A DNA stretch of 11,153 bases from Methylomarinum sp. (lineage in GTDB: Bacteria; Pseudomonadota; Gammaproteobacteria; Methylococcales; Methylomonadaceae): positions 1 to 11,153 of the forward strand of contig WTAG01000592.1 of the NCBI GenBank assembly GCA_013139755.1, written 5' to 3'. This document shows, piece by piece, positions 1-8,267 of the stretch. The stretch's first letter is position 1, and each line of letters opens with the position of its first letter. Made by a program: the position numbers and the translations under genes. The notes under the pieces were generated by a model. It had not been told where the DNA came from. It was given only the letters and a program-made list of their open reading frames with translations, and ran no database searches.

Positions 1-2066
1 ATAACCGCATCGGCTCCCGAACTTAAATCCGCAGTCGGAATCTGTATTAGCTTATTTCCCTTGCCCTTCGTTAGCGCAGGTAATTCTTGCACAGGAAAAA
101 TCAACAAACGTCCTTGTAAAGTTGCCACTGCCACTAAATCTGTGTCATTACCAATCGCTACGGGCGCTAGCACTTTTGAACCCTTAGGCAAAGTAATAGC
201 CGCCTTACCTGCTTTATTTTTACTTTGTAAATCTTTTAACTGTACTCTAAAGCCATAGCCTGCATTACTCACCAGCAAATACCAGTCTTCAGGCTGCCCT
301 GAAAATACATGGGTAAATAAAGAACCTGCGGACGGTTTTAAACGCCCCGTTAGTGGCTCTCCCTGACTTCGAGCAGATGGTAAATCATGAGTTGAAGAAT
401 TATAAACACGTCCTGTTGAATCTAAAATGTAAATTGGTTGAGTAGACCTGCCTTTAGCTGAATCAAGATATTTATCTCCTGACCGATAATTCAAGCTTTG
501 CACATCAATATCATGGCCTTTTGCCGCTCTTACCCAGCCTTTTTGCGACAAGATCACTGTCAGTGGTTCATTAGCGATTAATGCTGTGGTATCCAATGCT
601 TGAGACACATCTCGAGTAACCAGTGGTGAACGTCTATCATCACCATATTTTTCAGCATCTCTTTCCAGTTCTTTTTTAATTAAACGGTTAAGCAAACGCT
701 TAGACCCTAAGGTTTTTTCCAGTGCCTGACGTTCTTGTTCCAGCTCATCCTGCTCGCCTCGGATTTGCATTTCTTCAAGCTTAGCCAGATGTCTTAATTT
801 TAATTCTAAAACCGCTTCTGCTTGAATATCACTAATACCAAAGCGCTCCATTAATACAGGCTTAGGCTTATCGTGCTCTCTAATAATTGCAATCACTTCA
901 TCTATATTTAAATAAGCAATCAACAAACCATCAAGGATATGCAAACGCGCCAGCACTTTATCTAAGCGATGCTGTAATCGTCTGCGCACGGTTTCTGTTC
1001 TAAATTCCAACCATTCGACCAGAATCTCACGTAAATTTTTAACCACAGGCTTGCCGTTAAGGCCAATCATGTTCATATTTACGCGATAACTTCTTTCTAA
1101 ATCCGTGGTAGCAAATAAATGCGACATCACCGATTCAGCATCAATCCGTTTAGACTTTGGAATAATCAATAATCTAGTAGGATTTTCATGATCAGATTCA
1201 TCCCTTAAATCTTCGATCATAGGTAACTTCTTTGCCATCATTTGAGCAGCAATCTGTTCTAATAATTTAGACCCGGAGACTTGATGAGGCAATGCAGTGA
1301 TCACTATATGATTTTCTTCCATTTCATATTTTGCCCGCATTTTGATAGAACCATTGCCGCTGTGATACATTTTTTTAATATCTTCAGCAGAACTAATAAT
1401 TTCAGCACTGGTGGGATAATCGGGGGCTTTAACAAATGTTAACAAAGCATCCAAAGTGGTATCCGGCTCATCCAACAATTGAATACAAGCACTCACCACC
1501 TCACGCAAATTATGCGGTGGAATATCAGTCGCCATACCGACTGCAATCCCCATCGTGCCATTAAGCAACACATTAGGTAATCTGGCAGGTAATATCACCG
1601 GCTCTTGCAGAGTGCCATCAAAATTATCTGACCAATCAACCGTACCGTGTCCCAACTCACTCAACAGCGTATGAGCATAAGCGGTTAAGCGTGATTCGGT
1701 ATAACGCATCGCAGCAAATGACTTAGGGTCATCCGATGATCCCCAGTTACCTTGGCCATCAACTAAAGGATAACGATAAGAAAAATCCTGCGCCATTAAC
1801 ACCATGGCTTCATAACAGGCAGAATCACCATGCGGATGATACTTACCCAATACATCCCCCACTGTTCTGGCTGATTTTTTATATTTAGCCAGTGCATTTA
1901 AGCCTAGCTCAGACATCGCGTACACAATCCGTCTTTGTACTGGCTTTAAACCATCACCTATATGCGGCAAAGCTCGATCCAAAATCACATACATGGAATA
2001 ATCCAAATAGGCTTTCTCGGCAAAATCTTTTAATGGTAATTGTTCGTAATTGTCCTGTATTCCCAT
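1..2066 (-). CDS. parC: DNA topoisomerase IV subunit A (ParC), 3' end cut off by window edge
   Basis: This is the breakage-rejoining subunit of topoisomerase IV, which with ParE decatenates daughter chromosomes. About 688 codons are visible. Enterobacterial ParC has about 750, so roughly the last 60 residues lie outside the window. The quinolone-resistance region reads [10 protein letters not shown] around residues 77-86, with wild-type-like Ser82 and Glu86 (E. coli S80/E84). The catalytic tyrosine is Tyr122 in the M-R-Y-T-E-S block. The [19 protein letters not shown] and [10 protein letters not shown] blocks, and the C-terminal repeats containing G-Q-G-E-P-L-T-G, all favour ParC over GyrA. 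The ATG at 2066 lies 3 bases after the stop of the thioesterase gene, with an AGGGGA ribosome site at 2078-2083, so the two are probably co-transcribed. No truncation or frameshift is seen in the visible part. Confidence 0.97.
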   Translation of the reverse strand, partial: MGIQDNYEQLPLKDFAEKAYLDYSMYVILDRALPHIGDGLKPVQRRIVYAMSELGLNALAKYKKSARTVGDVLGKYHPHGDSACYEAMVLMAQDFSYRYPLVDGQGNWGSSDDPKSFAAMRYTESRLTAYAHTLLSELGHGTVDWSDNFDGTLQEPVILPARLPNVLLNGTMGIAVGMATDIPPHNLREVVSACIQLLDEPDTTLDALLTFVKAPDYPTSAEIISSAEDIKKMYHSGNGSIKMRAKYEMEENHIVITALPHQVSGSKLLEQIAAQMMAKKLPMIEDLRDESDHENPTRLLIIPKSKRIDAESVMSHLFATTDLERSYRVNMNMIGLNGKPVVKNLREILVEWLEFRTETVRRRLQHRLDKVLARLHILDGLLIAYLNIDEVIAIIREHDKPKPVLMERFGISDIQAEAVLELKLRHLAKLEEMQIRGEQDELEQERQALEKTLGSKRLLNRLIKKELERDAEKYGDDRRSPLVTRDVSQALDTTALIANEPLTVILSQKGWVRAAKGHDIDVQSLNYRSGDKYLDSAKGRSTQPIYILDSTGRVYNSSTHDLPSARSQGEPLTGRLKPSAGSLFTHVFSGQPEDWYLLVSNAGYGFRVQLKDLQSKNKAGKAAITLPKGSKVLAPVAIGNDTDLVAVATLQGRLLIFPVQELPALTKGKGNKLIQIPTADLSSGADAV

Positions 2067-2069
2067 GAG

Positions 2070-2567
2070 CTAGAGCATCCCCTTTTCTATTTCCACATGC
2101 ATTTCTTCTGTTCTTTTCATACTTTCTTTTCGCATTTCTTTACGTACAGCTCCAGCCTGATATAACCGCTTATCCAATTCTGTTTTTAACTCTAATGAAG
2201 GGACTTTGACAGCCTTACCCTCATCATCTACAGCAACCATCGTGAAATAACATGATGTTGTATATCTATTTTCTTGTGAGCGCAAATCTTCAGCAAAAAC
2301 TTTTATACCCACTTCCATGGAAGAAAAACCGACATAATTAATATTGGCGTGAAAAGTGACTAACTCACCAACTTTCACTTTTTGTTTAAAGCTGACTTGA
2401 TCAAGTGAAACTGTAACAACATATCGTTTACTGTATTTAGCCGCACAAGCATAGGCAACTTGATCCAATAATTTCAATAACGAACCGCCATGCACATTAC
2501 CCGAAAAATTTGCCATATCTGGTGTCATCAGCACCGTCATCGACAATGATTTTTCTTGTTTACTCAC
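2070..2567 (-). CDS. Acyl-CoA thioesterase, hotdog fold (YciA/BACH-like)
   Basis: This is a cytosolic hotdog-fold hydrolase predicted to cleave acyl-CoA to free fatty acid and CoA. Counting from the GTG start, the conserved segment N24-V-H26-G-G-S-L-L-K-L-L-D35 matches the N-x-H/F-G-G...D block of the YciA/BACH family, which holds the catalytic Asn/Asp area. It is followed by the family's V-V-T-V-S-L-D-Q-V-S-F and V-K-V-G-E-L-V blocks. A Lys/Glu-rich C-terminal tail, roughly the last 35 residues, extends beyond the hotdog core. The start is uncertain. A TTG at 2600 would overlap the upstream gene by 41 bases. The GTG at 2567 overlaps its stop by only 8 bases and gives a family-like N-terminus. 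An ATG at 2540 would start very close to the core. None has a strong Shine-Dalgarno site, so translational coupling is likely. The natural substrate cannot be read from the sequence. Confidence 0.85.
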   Translation of the reverse strand: MSKQEKSLSMTVLMTPDMANFSGNVHGGSLLKLLDQVAYACAAKYSKRYVVTVSLDQVSFKQKVKVGELVTFHANINYVGFSSMEVGIKVFAEDLRSQENRYTTSCYFTMVAVDDEGKAVKVPSLELKTELDKRLYQAGAVRKEMRKESMKRTEEMHVEIEKGML

Positions 2568-3402
2568 TTTTATCGACCAAACTAATACAGTCTTTTTCAA
2601 TTAAAATGATACGTTTCTTGTATAGCGTGCCAATAGACTGTTTAAAGACTTTTTTACTGACACCAAAAGTTTTATAAATTAAATCAGGATGACTTTTATC
2701 ATTCACCAAAATTACGCCGCCTTGCGACTTTAATTTATCAAGAATTTTTGCTGTAACAGAATCAACTTTATCTGCATATTTAGCCACTTGTAACACTAAA
2801 TCAATTCTATTGTCTTCTCGAACCTTTTTAACAAACCCTGTTATTTTCTGACCTTTCCTGAGTTTTTGAAAAATCTCATTTTTATAAAGAACACCCCAGT
2901 ATTCATTATTAATAATTGCTTTTCGGCCTAAATCCGTTTCATCCGCAATCACTAAATCTACTTTTTCACCTTCTTTTAAATAAAAGGCTTCTTCTTGAAT
3001 AAATTCATCCAACAACATCGACGCGACAATACGATTATCATCATCCAAAAACAATTTCACCAGACAAGATCGACCTTCAACCACTTTTTGCGTTTGCTCG
3101 CTATAAGGAAGCAATAGATCTTTCGCTAAGCCCATATCTAAAAAAGCACCGGCATCACTAACAGACACACACTTTAACCAGGCAATATCGTCAACTTGAG
3201 CATGAGGCATTCGGGTTGTCGCCTGCAAGACATCTTTTGAACCAACATAGACAAAGACATTAAGCTCATCACCTACCTTATAATCTTGAGGAGCTTCGGT
3301 AGCGGGTAATAGCACTGCACCCAACTCGCCACCGTCAAGATGAATATCTTTAGCATACTGCTTAATGATTTTTAACTTATTAAACTTGCCTATCTCAATC
3401 AT
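2560..3402 (-). CDS. S1-domain RNA-binding protein, CvfB/YitL family
   Basis: The 280-residue product has the size and layout of the CvfB (conserved virulence factor B)/YitL family: tandem S1-like OB folds followed by a C-terminal winged-helix segment. Approximate regions are an S1-like fold at 1-60, a second at 65-130 (with G-A-F-L-D-M-G-L at about 85-92), a third at 140-205 (K-G-Q-K-I-T-G-F-V-K-K-V), and a winged helix at about 215-280, ending in the helix S-K-K-V-F-K-Q-S-I-G-T-L. The family binds RNA and affects virulence gene expression in Staphylococcus aureus. A role in this organism is not known. The ATG at 3402 has a good AAGGT ribosome site about 5 bases upstream (3407-3411). It is the first gene of a packed set with the thioesterase and parC genes, and its 3' end overlaps the thioesterase start. 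Confidence 0.88.
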   Translation of the reverse strand: MIEIGKFNKLKIIKQYAKDIHLDGGELGAVLLPATEAPQDYKVGDELNVFVYVGSKDVLQATTRMPHAQVDDIAWLKCVSVSDAGAFLDMGLAKDLLLPYSEQTQKVVEGRSCLVKLFLDDDNRIVASMLLDEFIQEEAFYLKEGEKVDLVIADETDLGRKAIINNEYWGVLYKNEIFQKLRKGQKITGFVKKVREDNRIDLVLQVAKYADKVDSVTAKILDKLKSQGGVILVNDKSHPDLIYKTFGVSKKVFKQSIGTLYKKRIILIEKDCISLVDKSE

Positions 3403-3437
3403 GAATACCTTAAAACCTTAAAACTAAAGAGAAAAGC

Positions 3438-3465
3438 ATTCTATACTTTTTCAGGTGATATACAA
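3438..3465 (-). promoter_or_regulatory. Putative sigma70-like promoter for the RNA-binding protein/thioesterase/parC set
   Basis: On the minus strand a TTGTAT hexamer (3460-3465) lies 16 bases upstream of TAGAAT (3438-3443), which differs from the -10 consensus at one base. The predicted transcription start would be about 30 bases before the ATG at 3402. The -35 match is weak, so this is a candidate read from the sequence only. Confidence 0.4.
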
Positions 3466-3533
3466 AGGATAAGGTTCTGTGATTGTTCTTAGGGAGACAG
3501 AAAGCACAGAGTTATTGTTAGTGGATTTAAATA

Positions 3534-3562
3534 TTGAGTGATATTTGATTTGGAGTTATAGG
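3534..3562 (+). promoter_or_regulatory. Putative sigma70-like promoter for the kinase/regulator operon
   Basis: TTGAGT (3534-3539) and TATAGG (3557-3562) are separated by 17 bases, and each matches four of six consensus positions. Transcription would begin near 3569. That is upstream of the ATG codons at 3586 and 3601 as well as the TTG at 3651. The surrounding 3403-3650 region shows no gene. It holds a GGATTTAA direct repeat (3523-3530 and 3561-3568), one copy overlapping the proposed -10, but no other clear operator. Confidence 0.35.
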
Positions 3563-3650
3563 ATTTAAGGGTTATTTATTGACAGATGATTGGTGATAGA
3601 ATGCAAGATGAGCGGGTTAAGAATAACTTATATGAAGCGCACAAAAACAA

Positions 3651-4823
3651 TTGGAAGCTAAAATACGTACTTTAATTGAGGAGGCTAATGTTATTCTCTG
3701 GTCAGCAGATAAAGATTACCGAGTTAATTATATTTCTCAACAAGTGACAGGAATTCTGGGAATTGAGACTGTCTTAATTGTTGGTGAGACATTATTTTCC
3801 CTGTTGCAGTCAAATGAATTTCATCCTGATGACTGTAAGGTTCTTTTGGAAGCTATAGTAAAAATGCAGGATGAATGTGTACCCGTTAAAAATATGGAAA
3901 TCCGGGTTAAAAATCCTGATGGTGGCTGGATATGGTTATCAACAAGCATGACTCCGATACTAGACGAGAACAAGTTCCTGCAACAAATCGTTGGTGCCAT
4001 ACATGATATTAGTCCGCAAAAGGAAACTCAAGAACAGCTTCGTATTATAAATAAAGATCTGGTCGACCGTGTAAAACAAGAAGTTGCTGAAAATAGAAAA
4101 AAAGACCTTATGCTGCAACAACAAGAAGGAATGATAGCGATGGGGAAAATGATCGGTAATATCGCACACCAGTGGCGACAACCATTGAATTCATTGGCTA
4201 TTATATTAATGGAACTGGAGGATGCTTTCTACCATGGTGAAGCCACGCATAAAAGTGTCAGACGTTCAATAAAGCATTCCAATAAACTGTTGGAAAAAAT
4301 GTCACACACCATTGATGATTTTAAAGATTTCTTCAAAAATGATAAAACACTAAGTGTAAATCGCTTGGAAGATGTTATAGACGAATCAGTTAGCCTACTA
4401 GAAGCTAGTTTAATTTATCATCATATAAAGCTGACAATAAATATTGTTGATAGTCATGTTATAGCCTTTATTCATCCAGGTGAATTGTCTCAAGTCATAC
4501 TCTGTTTAATCAGCAATGCAAGAGATCAGATTCTGACTAATCATATTGAACAGGGTGAAATCACGATAGAAATTGATCAAAGTGATAAATGGGCTATTAT
4601 TAGTATTATGGATAATGGTGGAGGTATTAACGAAAATGATTTACAGAAAATATTTAAACCTTATTTCACTACAAAGCCAGATGGATGCGGTTTAGGCTTA
4701 TACATTACACAACTGATCATAAAACAATCTATGTCTGGGATTATTGAAGTAGAAAATATAGATAATGGCGCCAAGTTTACTTTATTTTTACCAAAATCTA
4801 ACTGTCAGGAGTTAGCACAATGA
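3651..4823 (+). CDS. Soluble PAS-domain sensor histidine kinase
   Basis: The 390-residue kinase has no membrane segment or signal peptide. A PAS domain spans about residues 5-125 (with a PAC-like end at G-A-I-H-D-I). A Lys/Glu/Gln-rich helix at about 126-165 leads into an H-box of the H-Q-W-R-Q-P-L-N type with the phospho-acceptor His173. The ATPase domain has an N-box at I-S-N289-A-R-D, a G1 box D-N-G-G-G at 321-325, an F-box F-K-P-Y-F-T-T-K and a G2 box G-C-G-L-G-L. All ATP-binding motifs look intact. Its stop overlaps the start of the next gene by 4 bases, making that regulator the likely partner. The start is a problem. The only usable codon in frame is a TTG at 3651 without a clear ribosome site, because a stop at 3633 closes the frame upstream. 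An ATG at 3601 in the neighbouring frame looks a better initiator and would need a one-base shift near 3643-3647. Confidence 0.88.
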   Translation: MEAKIRTLIEEANVILWSADKDYRVNYISQQVTGILGIETVLIVGETLFSLLQSNEFHPDDCKVLLEAIVKMQDECVPVKNMEIRVKNPDGGWIWLSTSMTPILDENKFLQQIVGAIHDISPQKETQEQLRIINKDLVDRVKQEVAENRKKDLMLQQQEGMIAMGKMIGNIAHQWRQPLNSLAIILMELEDAFYHGEATHKSVRRSIKHSNKLLEKMSHTIDDFKDFFKNDKTLSVNRLEDVIDESVSLLEASLIYHHIKLTINIVDSHVIAFIHPGELSQVILCLISNARDQILTNHIEQGEITIEIDQSDKWAIISIMDNGGGINENDLQKIFKPYFTTKPDGCGLGLYITQLIIKQSMSGIIEVENIDNGAKFTLFLPKSNCQELAQ

Positions 4824-7800
4824 CCTCATCAATCTCCTCATCAGAGAGTCATCTATTATCATTAAAAAACATCAGTATATTATGCGTAGAAGATATTGAG
4901 GAGGCTCGACATTTTCTTTCTGTTTATTTAAAAAGGAATGGCGCTACAGTATTTGAAGCAGAGAATGGTAAACAAGGATTAGAATTATTTACAGAACACC
5001 AGCCAGATATAATCATTTCTGATATACGCATGCCTTCCATGAATGGTATTGAAATGTGTCGATCTATTCGGCGTATAAATAGCGATGTGCCGATTATTTT
5101 CTTATCGGCATACAAAGATACTGAACACTTGCAAGATGCTATCGAGCTGTCTGCTACTCAATATATTATAAAACCCATTGATTCAGAAAAGCTTACAGCT
5201 GCTCTAATTGGGGCGCAGCATAAAATTTTTGCAAAACGACAACTTGCTCAAACACTCGATAAAATGCAAGCGAGTATCAATCAACATCGGAGTGAAGAAC
5301 ATCAATTACATAATTATGTCAGTCATATACTGGGTACTGACGACCAGCACATTACCGCAAATATTATAAATCAGCCCAAAGAAACTATTAGCGGTGACTT
5401 TTATTGTCTTGAACAATCTTCAAATGTTCTTTATGCCATGCTAGCCGATGGTATGGGACATGGTTTATCCGCAGTTTTACCAGCACTTAATATACCCAGA
5501 ACATTCCATAAACTGGCGGCACATGGTTACAGTCTTTGTCGGATTGCTGATGAGCTTAATCAAATAATTTATGAACACCATTTGCATGGGCATTTTGTAG
5601 CGACAACGTTAGTAAAACTAGATACTGAACGACAAATCATTGAAGTCCTTAATTGTGGAAACCCTGACGTTTTGATGACTGATCTTACGGGGTCTCTTTT
5701 GCAATCATTTCCATCTAATCATTTGCCATGGGGAATTGTTCGGGGTGATGATTTTTTACCAGAATTACAGGTATATCAGTGCAATGCAGGCGCTAGACTC
5801 TACCTCTGTAGCGACGGACTAACCGAGACACTAGAAAAACATAAGAGCACCCCAAACAGCGTTAATATATTGTCAGAACTGATCTGTAGCCAACACAATG
5901 AAGCACTACTAGATAAAATAAATACATTGCTACAAGAGATTCCAGAATCATTGCGGCATGATGATGTCACTTTATTAGAATTGAATTATCTGCCGACCAC
6001 ACAGTTACAAAATCAATCATTAAATATTTTAGACTCTGTGCAATTCCCAGAAAATAACGATGGTCAATCGGAGTTACATACTCCACTGAAATGGCTTTCA
6101 GTACTATATATTGAAGAAGACCCTGATGCATTGGAATATTTGTCTAAATACCTAACGCGTCGCGTTGGTATTTTATATAGTGCTGACAATGCTGAAGAAG
6201 CATTGCAACTATTTAAAAAATATCGACCACAACTCGTCATTTCCGACATTGATATACCCGCTATGAGTGGGTTTCAGCTAGTGGAAAGTATCCGTAAAAT
6301 TGATCATGATGTTCCCATTATTATAAACAGTGCTCCTGCAACATGGGAGCATCATGATGAAATCATTGAGATTATGCTGGAACTAGAAATTACTAAGTTT
6401 CTACCAAAACCACTTAATGCTGAAAGAATGCTGGATGCAATTCGAGGATGTATTAAGCAGTTTGAATATACCAATAATTTAAAGCTTTCTGCTTCGGTTT
6501 TTATGAGTTCTTCACTCGCTGCGACAATTACAGATAATCAGCGTAATTTTATCGCCGTTAATCCTGCATTTACTAAGATTACTGGTTATACTCAAGCAGA
6601 GGTTCTGGGCTCTAATCCAAGAATCCTCAGCTCAGGAAAACACGACAATCAGTTTTATGAACAAATGTGGGCCAGTCTTAATGGAACAGGTCAATGGTCT
6701 GGCGAGATTTGGAACCAAAGAAAAGGTGGTGAGCTATATCTTGAATGGATAAACATTAATGTTATTAAAGATGATGCAGGTGAGATTTCTCATTATGCAT
6801 CGGTTTTTTCTGATATTACTCAGCGTGATGCTGCCGAAGAAAAAATGCGCCATCTAGCACACCATGATGTGTTAACTAACTTACCTAACCGCATACTTAT
6901 GCAAGATAGGTTAAATCAAGCTATTCTAAATGCAGAGCGTGAAAACAGCCAATTCGCTGTCGTCTATCTTGATATAGACCATTTTAAAAACATTAACGAT
7001 ACATTGGGGCATGGTGTAGGCGATAAATTAATTATAGCCGTATCAGAATCTTTGCAAACAGCGCTTCGTGAATCCGATACTGTCAGCCGTTTAGGAGGTG
7101 ATGAATTTGCCATTATATTGCCAGATGTTGATTCGACTGAGATGACACACATTTTAATCACAAAGATTTTTAATGCTGCCAGCAGAACCTACCATATTAA
7201 CGAAAAGGAATTGTATGTAACTGCCAGCATGGGTATCTGCCTGTTTCCAAATGATGGTGATACTGTAGATATGCTAATTAAGCGTGCCGATAGCGCAATG
7301 TATTTAGCTAAAAAGAAAGGCAGGAATAACTTCCAGTTTTTCGATGACAGCCTAGAAACCCAGGCCGAAAGATATATGGCTATTCAACAGGGGTTACACA
7401 AAGCATTAGAGCACAATGAGTTTAATGTTCACTATCAACCTAAATATGATATAGAGAAACAAATAATTGTTGGTGCTGAAGCTCTATTACGCTGGAATAG
7501 TCTCCAATTAGGATCAGTTTCTCCAGCCGAATTTATTCCTATCGCCGAAGAAACAGGGCTGATTGCCCAGATTGGAAACTGGGTGATTGAGGAAGTCTGT
7601 AAAACAATGGCTAGCTGGAAGGCCAATGGTATTAAATTAGTCCCTATTTCTGTGAATATCTCTCCAATACAATTTCATCGAGGTGATTTGCAACAAAAGC
7701 TGCTACAAGAAATTACAACTCATGGTGTTGATCCTAAGTTAATGCAAGTGGAGTTAACAGAAGGCGTTGTAATGGATGGAGAAGATAAGACCATCAAACT

Positions 7801-8146
7801 TCTGGAAGAACTCAAAGAACTAGGTATCAGCATATCTATTGATGATTTTGGTACCGGTTTTTCTTGCCTCAGTTATCTGAATAAACTGCCTGTTGATGAG
7901 CTAAAAATAGATCGTTCTTTTATTGCAGGTATTACTGACGAAGCCAGTTTAAATGACACTCGATTAACTACGATTCCTTTAGCTATTATTGGATTGGCTA
8001 AAAACTTTAACCTTAAACTTGTTGCTGAAGGTGTTGAAACAGATTTACAAAGAGATTTTTTATTACCAAATGGTTGCACTACTATTCAGGGATATTGGTT
8101 CAGTAAACCAGTTAATTCAACAGATATGAGGGAGTTATTACGTTAA
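4820..8146 (+). CDS. Composite response regulator: REC-PP2C(SpoIIE)-REC-PAS-GGDEF-EAL
   Basis: This 1108-residue cytosolic protein has these parts in order. REC1, about 17-130: E24/D25 acidic pair, phospho-acceptor D68, S96, K118. Helical linker, 135-168. SpoIIE-type PP2C phosphatase, about 175-390: metal ligands D193, D210-G211, D332-G333, D381-D382. REC2, about 425-545: E432/E433, D476, S504, K530. PAS, about 555-670. GGDEF, about 675-840: metal ligand D718, intact G-G-D-E-F at 759-763, inhibitory RxxD site R750-D753. EAL, about 855-1105: E887-A-L, N946, E978, D1008-D1009, K1029, E1070, Q1090. Ser/Thr phosphatase, diguanylate cyclase and c-di-GMP phosphodiesterase activities therefore all look possible. 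The ATG at 4820 follows an AGGAG site (4807-4811) and overlaps the kinase stop, implying coupled translation and phosphotransfer from that kinase. REC2 has Glu433 where Asp usually binds Mg. Which enzyme dominates in vivo, and the phosphatase substrate, cannot be told from sequence. Confidence 0.93.
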   Translation: MTSSISSSESHLLSLKNISILCVEDIEEARHFLSVYLKRNGATVFEAENGKQGLELFTEHQPDIIISDIRMPSMNGIEMCRSIRRINSDVPIIFLSAYKDTEHLQDAIELSATQYIIKPIDSEKLTAALIGAQHKIFAKRQLAQTLDKMQASINQHRSEEHQLHNYVSHILGTDDQHITANIINQPKETISGDFYCLEQSSNVLYAMLADGMGHGLSAVLPALNIPRTFHKLAAHGYSLCRIADELNQIIYEHHLHGHFVATTLVKLDTERQIIEVLNCGNPDVLMTDLTGSLLQSFPSNHLPWGIVRGDDFLPELQVYQCNAGARLYLCSDGLTETLEKHKSTPNSVNILSELICSQHNEALLDKINTLLQEIPESLRHDDVTLLELNYLPTTQLQNQSLNILDSVQFPENNDGQSELHTPLKWLSVLYIEEDPDALEYLSKYLTRRVGILYSADNAEEALQLFKKYRPQLVISDIDIPAMSGFQLVESIRKIDHDVPIIINSAPATWEHHDEIIEIMLELEITKFLPKPLNAERMLDAIRGCIKQFEYTNNLKLSASVFMSSSLAATITDNQRNFIAVNPAFTKITGYTQAEVLGSNPRILSSGKHDNQFYEQMWASLNGTGQWSGEIWNQRKGGELYLEWININVIKDDAGEISHYASVFSDITQRDAAEEKMRHLAHHDVLTNLPNRILMQDRLNQAILNAERENSQFAVVYLDIDHFKNINDTLGHGVGDKLIIAVSESLQTALRESDTVSRLGGDEFAIILPDVDSTEMTHILITKIFNAASRTYHINEKELYVTASMGICLFPNDGDTVDMLIKRADSAMYLAKKKGRNNFQFFDDSLETQAERYMAIQQGLHKALEHNEFNVHYQPKYDIEKQIIVGAEALLRWNSLQLGSVSPAEFIPIAEETGLIAQIGNWVIEEVCKTMASWKANGIKLVPISVNISPIQFHRGDLQQKLLQEITTHGVDPKLMQVELTEGVVMDGEDKTIKLLEELKELGISISIDDFGTGFSCLSYLNKLPVDELKIDRSFIAGITDEASLNDTRLTTIPLAIIGLAKNFNLKLVAEGVETDLQRDFLLPNGCTTIQGYWFSKPVNSTDMRELLR

Positions 8147-8199
8147 ACGATGATTCTGATATTTGCCTTGTGATGGTGGAATGCCTTATCACTTTGCCA

Positions 8200-8247
8200 C
8201 TCGACAAAGGCTGGACGATCATGTCGAGGCCATTACAATCGTCAGCC
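8200..8247. repeat. Two interleaved inverted repeats (pseudoknot-capable)
   Basis: CTCGACA (8200-8206) is the exact reverse complement of TGTCGAG (8222-8228). GGCTGGACGAT (8209-8219) pairs with ATCGTCAGCC (8238-8247) with a single bulged base. Because the order is A-B-A'-B', the two stems cannot be nested. They would form either an H-type pseudoknot or two mutually exclusive hairpins. The repeats are read directly; a function is not known. Confidence 0.7.
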
Positions 8248-8251
8248 TACT

Positions 8252-8267
8252 TCACTGATAACAGTGA
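8252..8267. repeat. Short perfect hairpin
   Basis: TCACTG (8252-8257) and CAGTGA (8262-8267) form a perfect 6-bp stem with a four-base loop. Neither strand shows a following T-run, so it is not a standard intrinsic terminator. It could still help end transcription of the upstream regulator gene. Confidence 0.5.

Noticed and set aside
3641..3650. Programmed -1 frameshifting signal at the A-tract near the kinase start.
   Set aside because: The heptamer is C-AAA-AAC rather than A-AAA-AAC, so P-site re-pairing would mismatch, and I saw no clear stimulatory stem or pseudoknot just downstream. An indel or a TTG start is simpler.
8181..8258. A 25-codon plus-strand reading frame starting with ATG in the convergent intergenic region.
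   Set aside because: The only purine-rich stretch is one base from the ATG, which is too close. The product matches nothing I recognise, and the sequence is better explained by its inverted repeats.
8200..8267. Integron attC site or intrinsic terminator.
   Set aside because: No recognisable attC core consensus pair (GTTRRRY/RYYYAAC) frames the repeats, and no T-run follows the stems on either strand.
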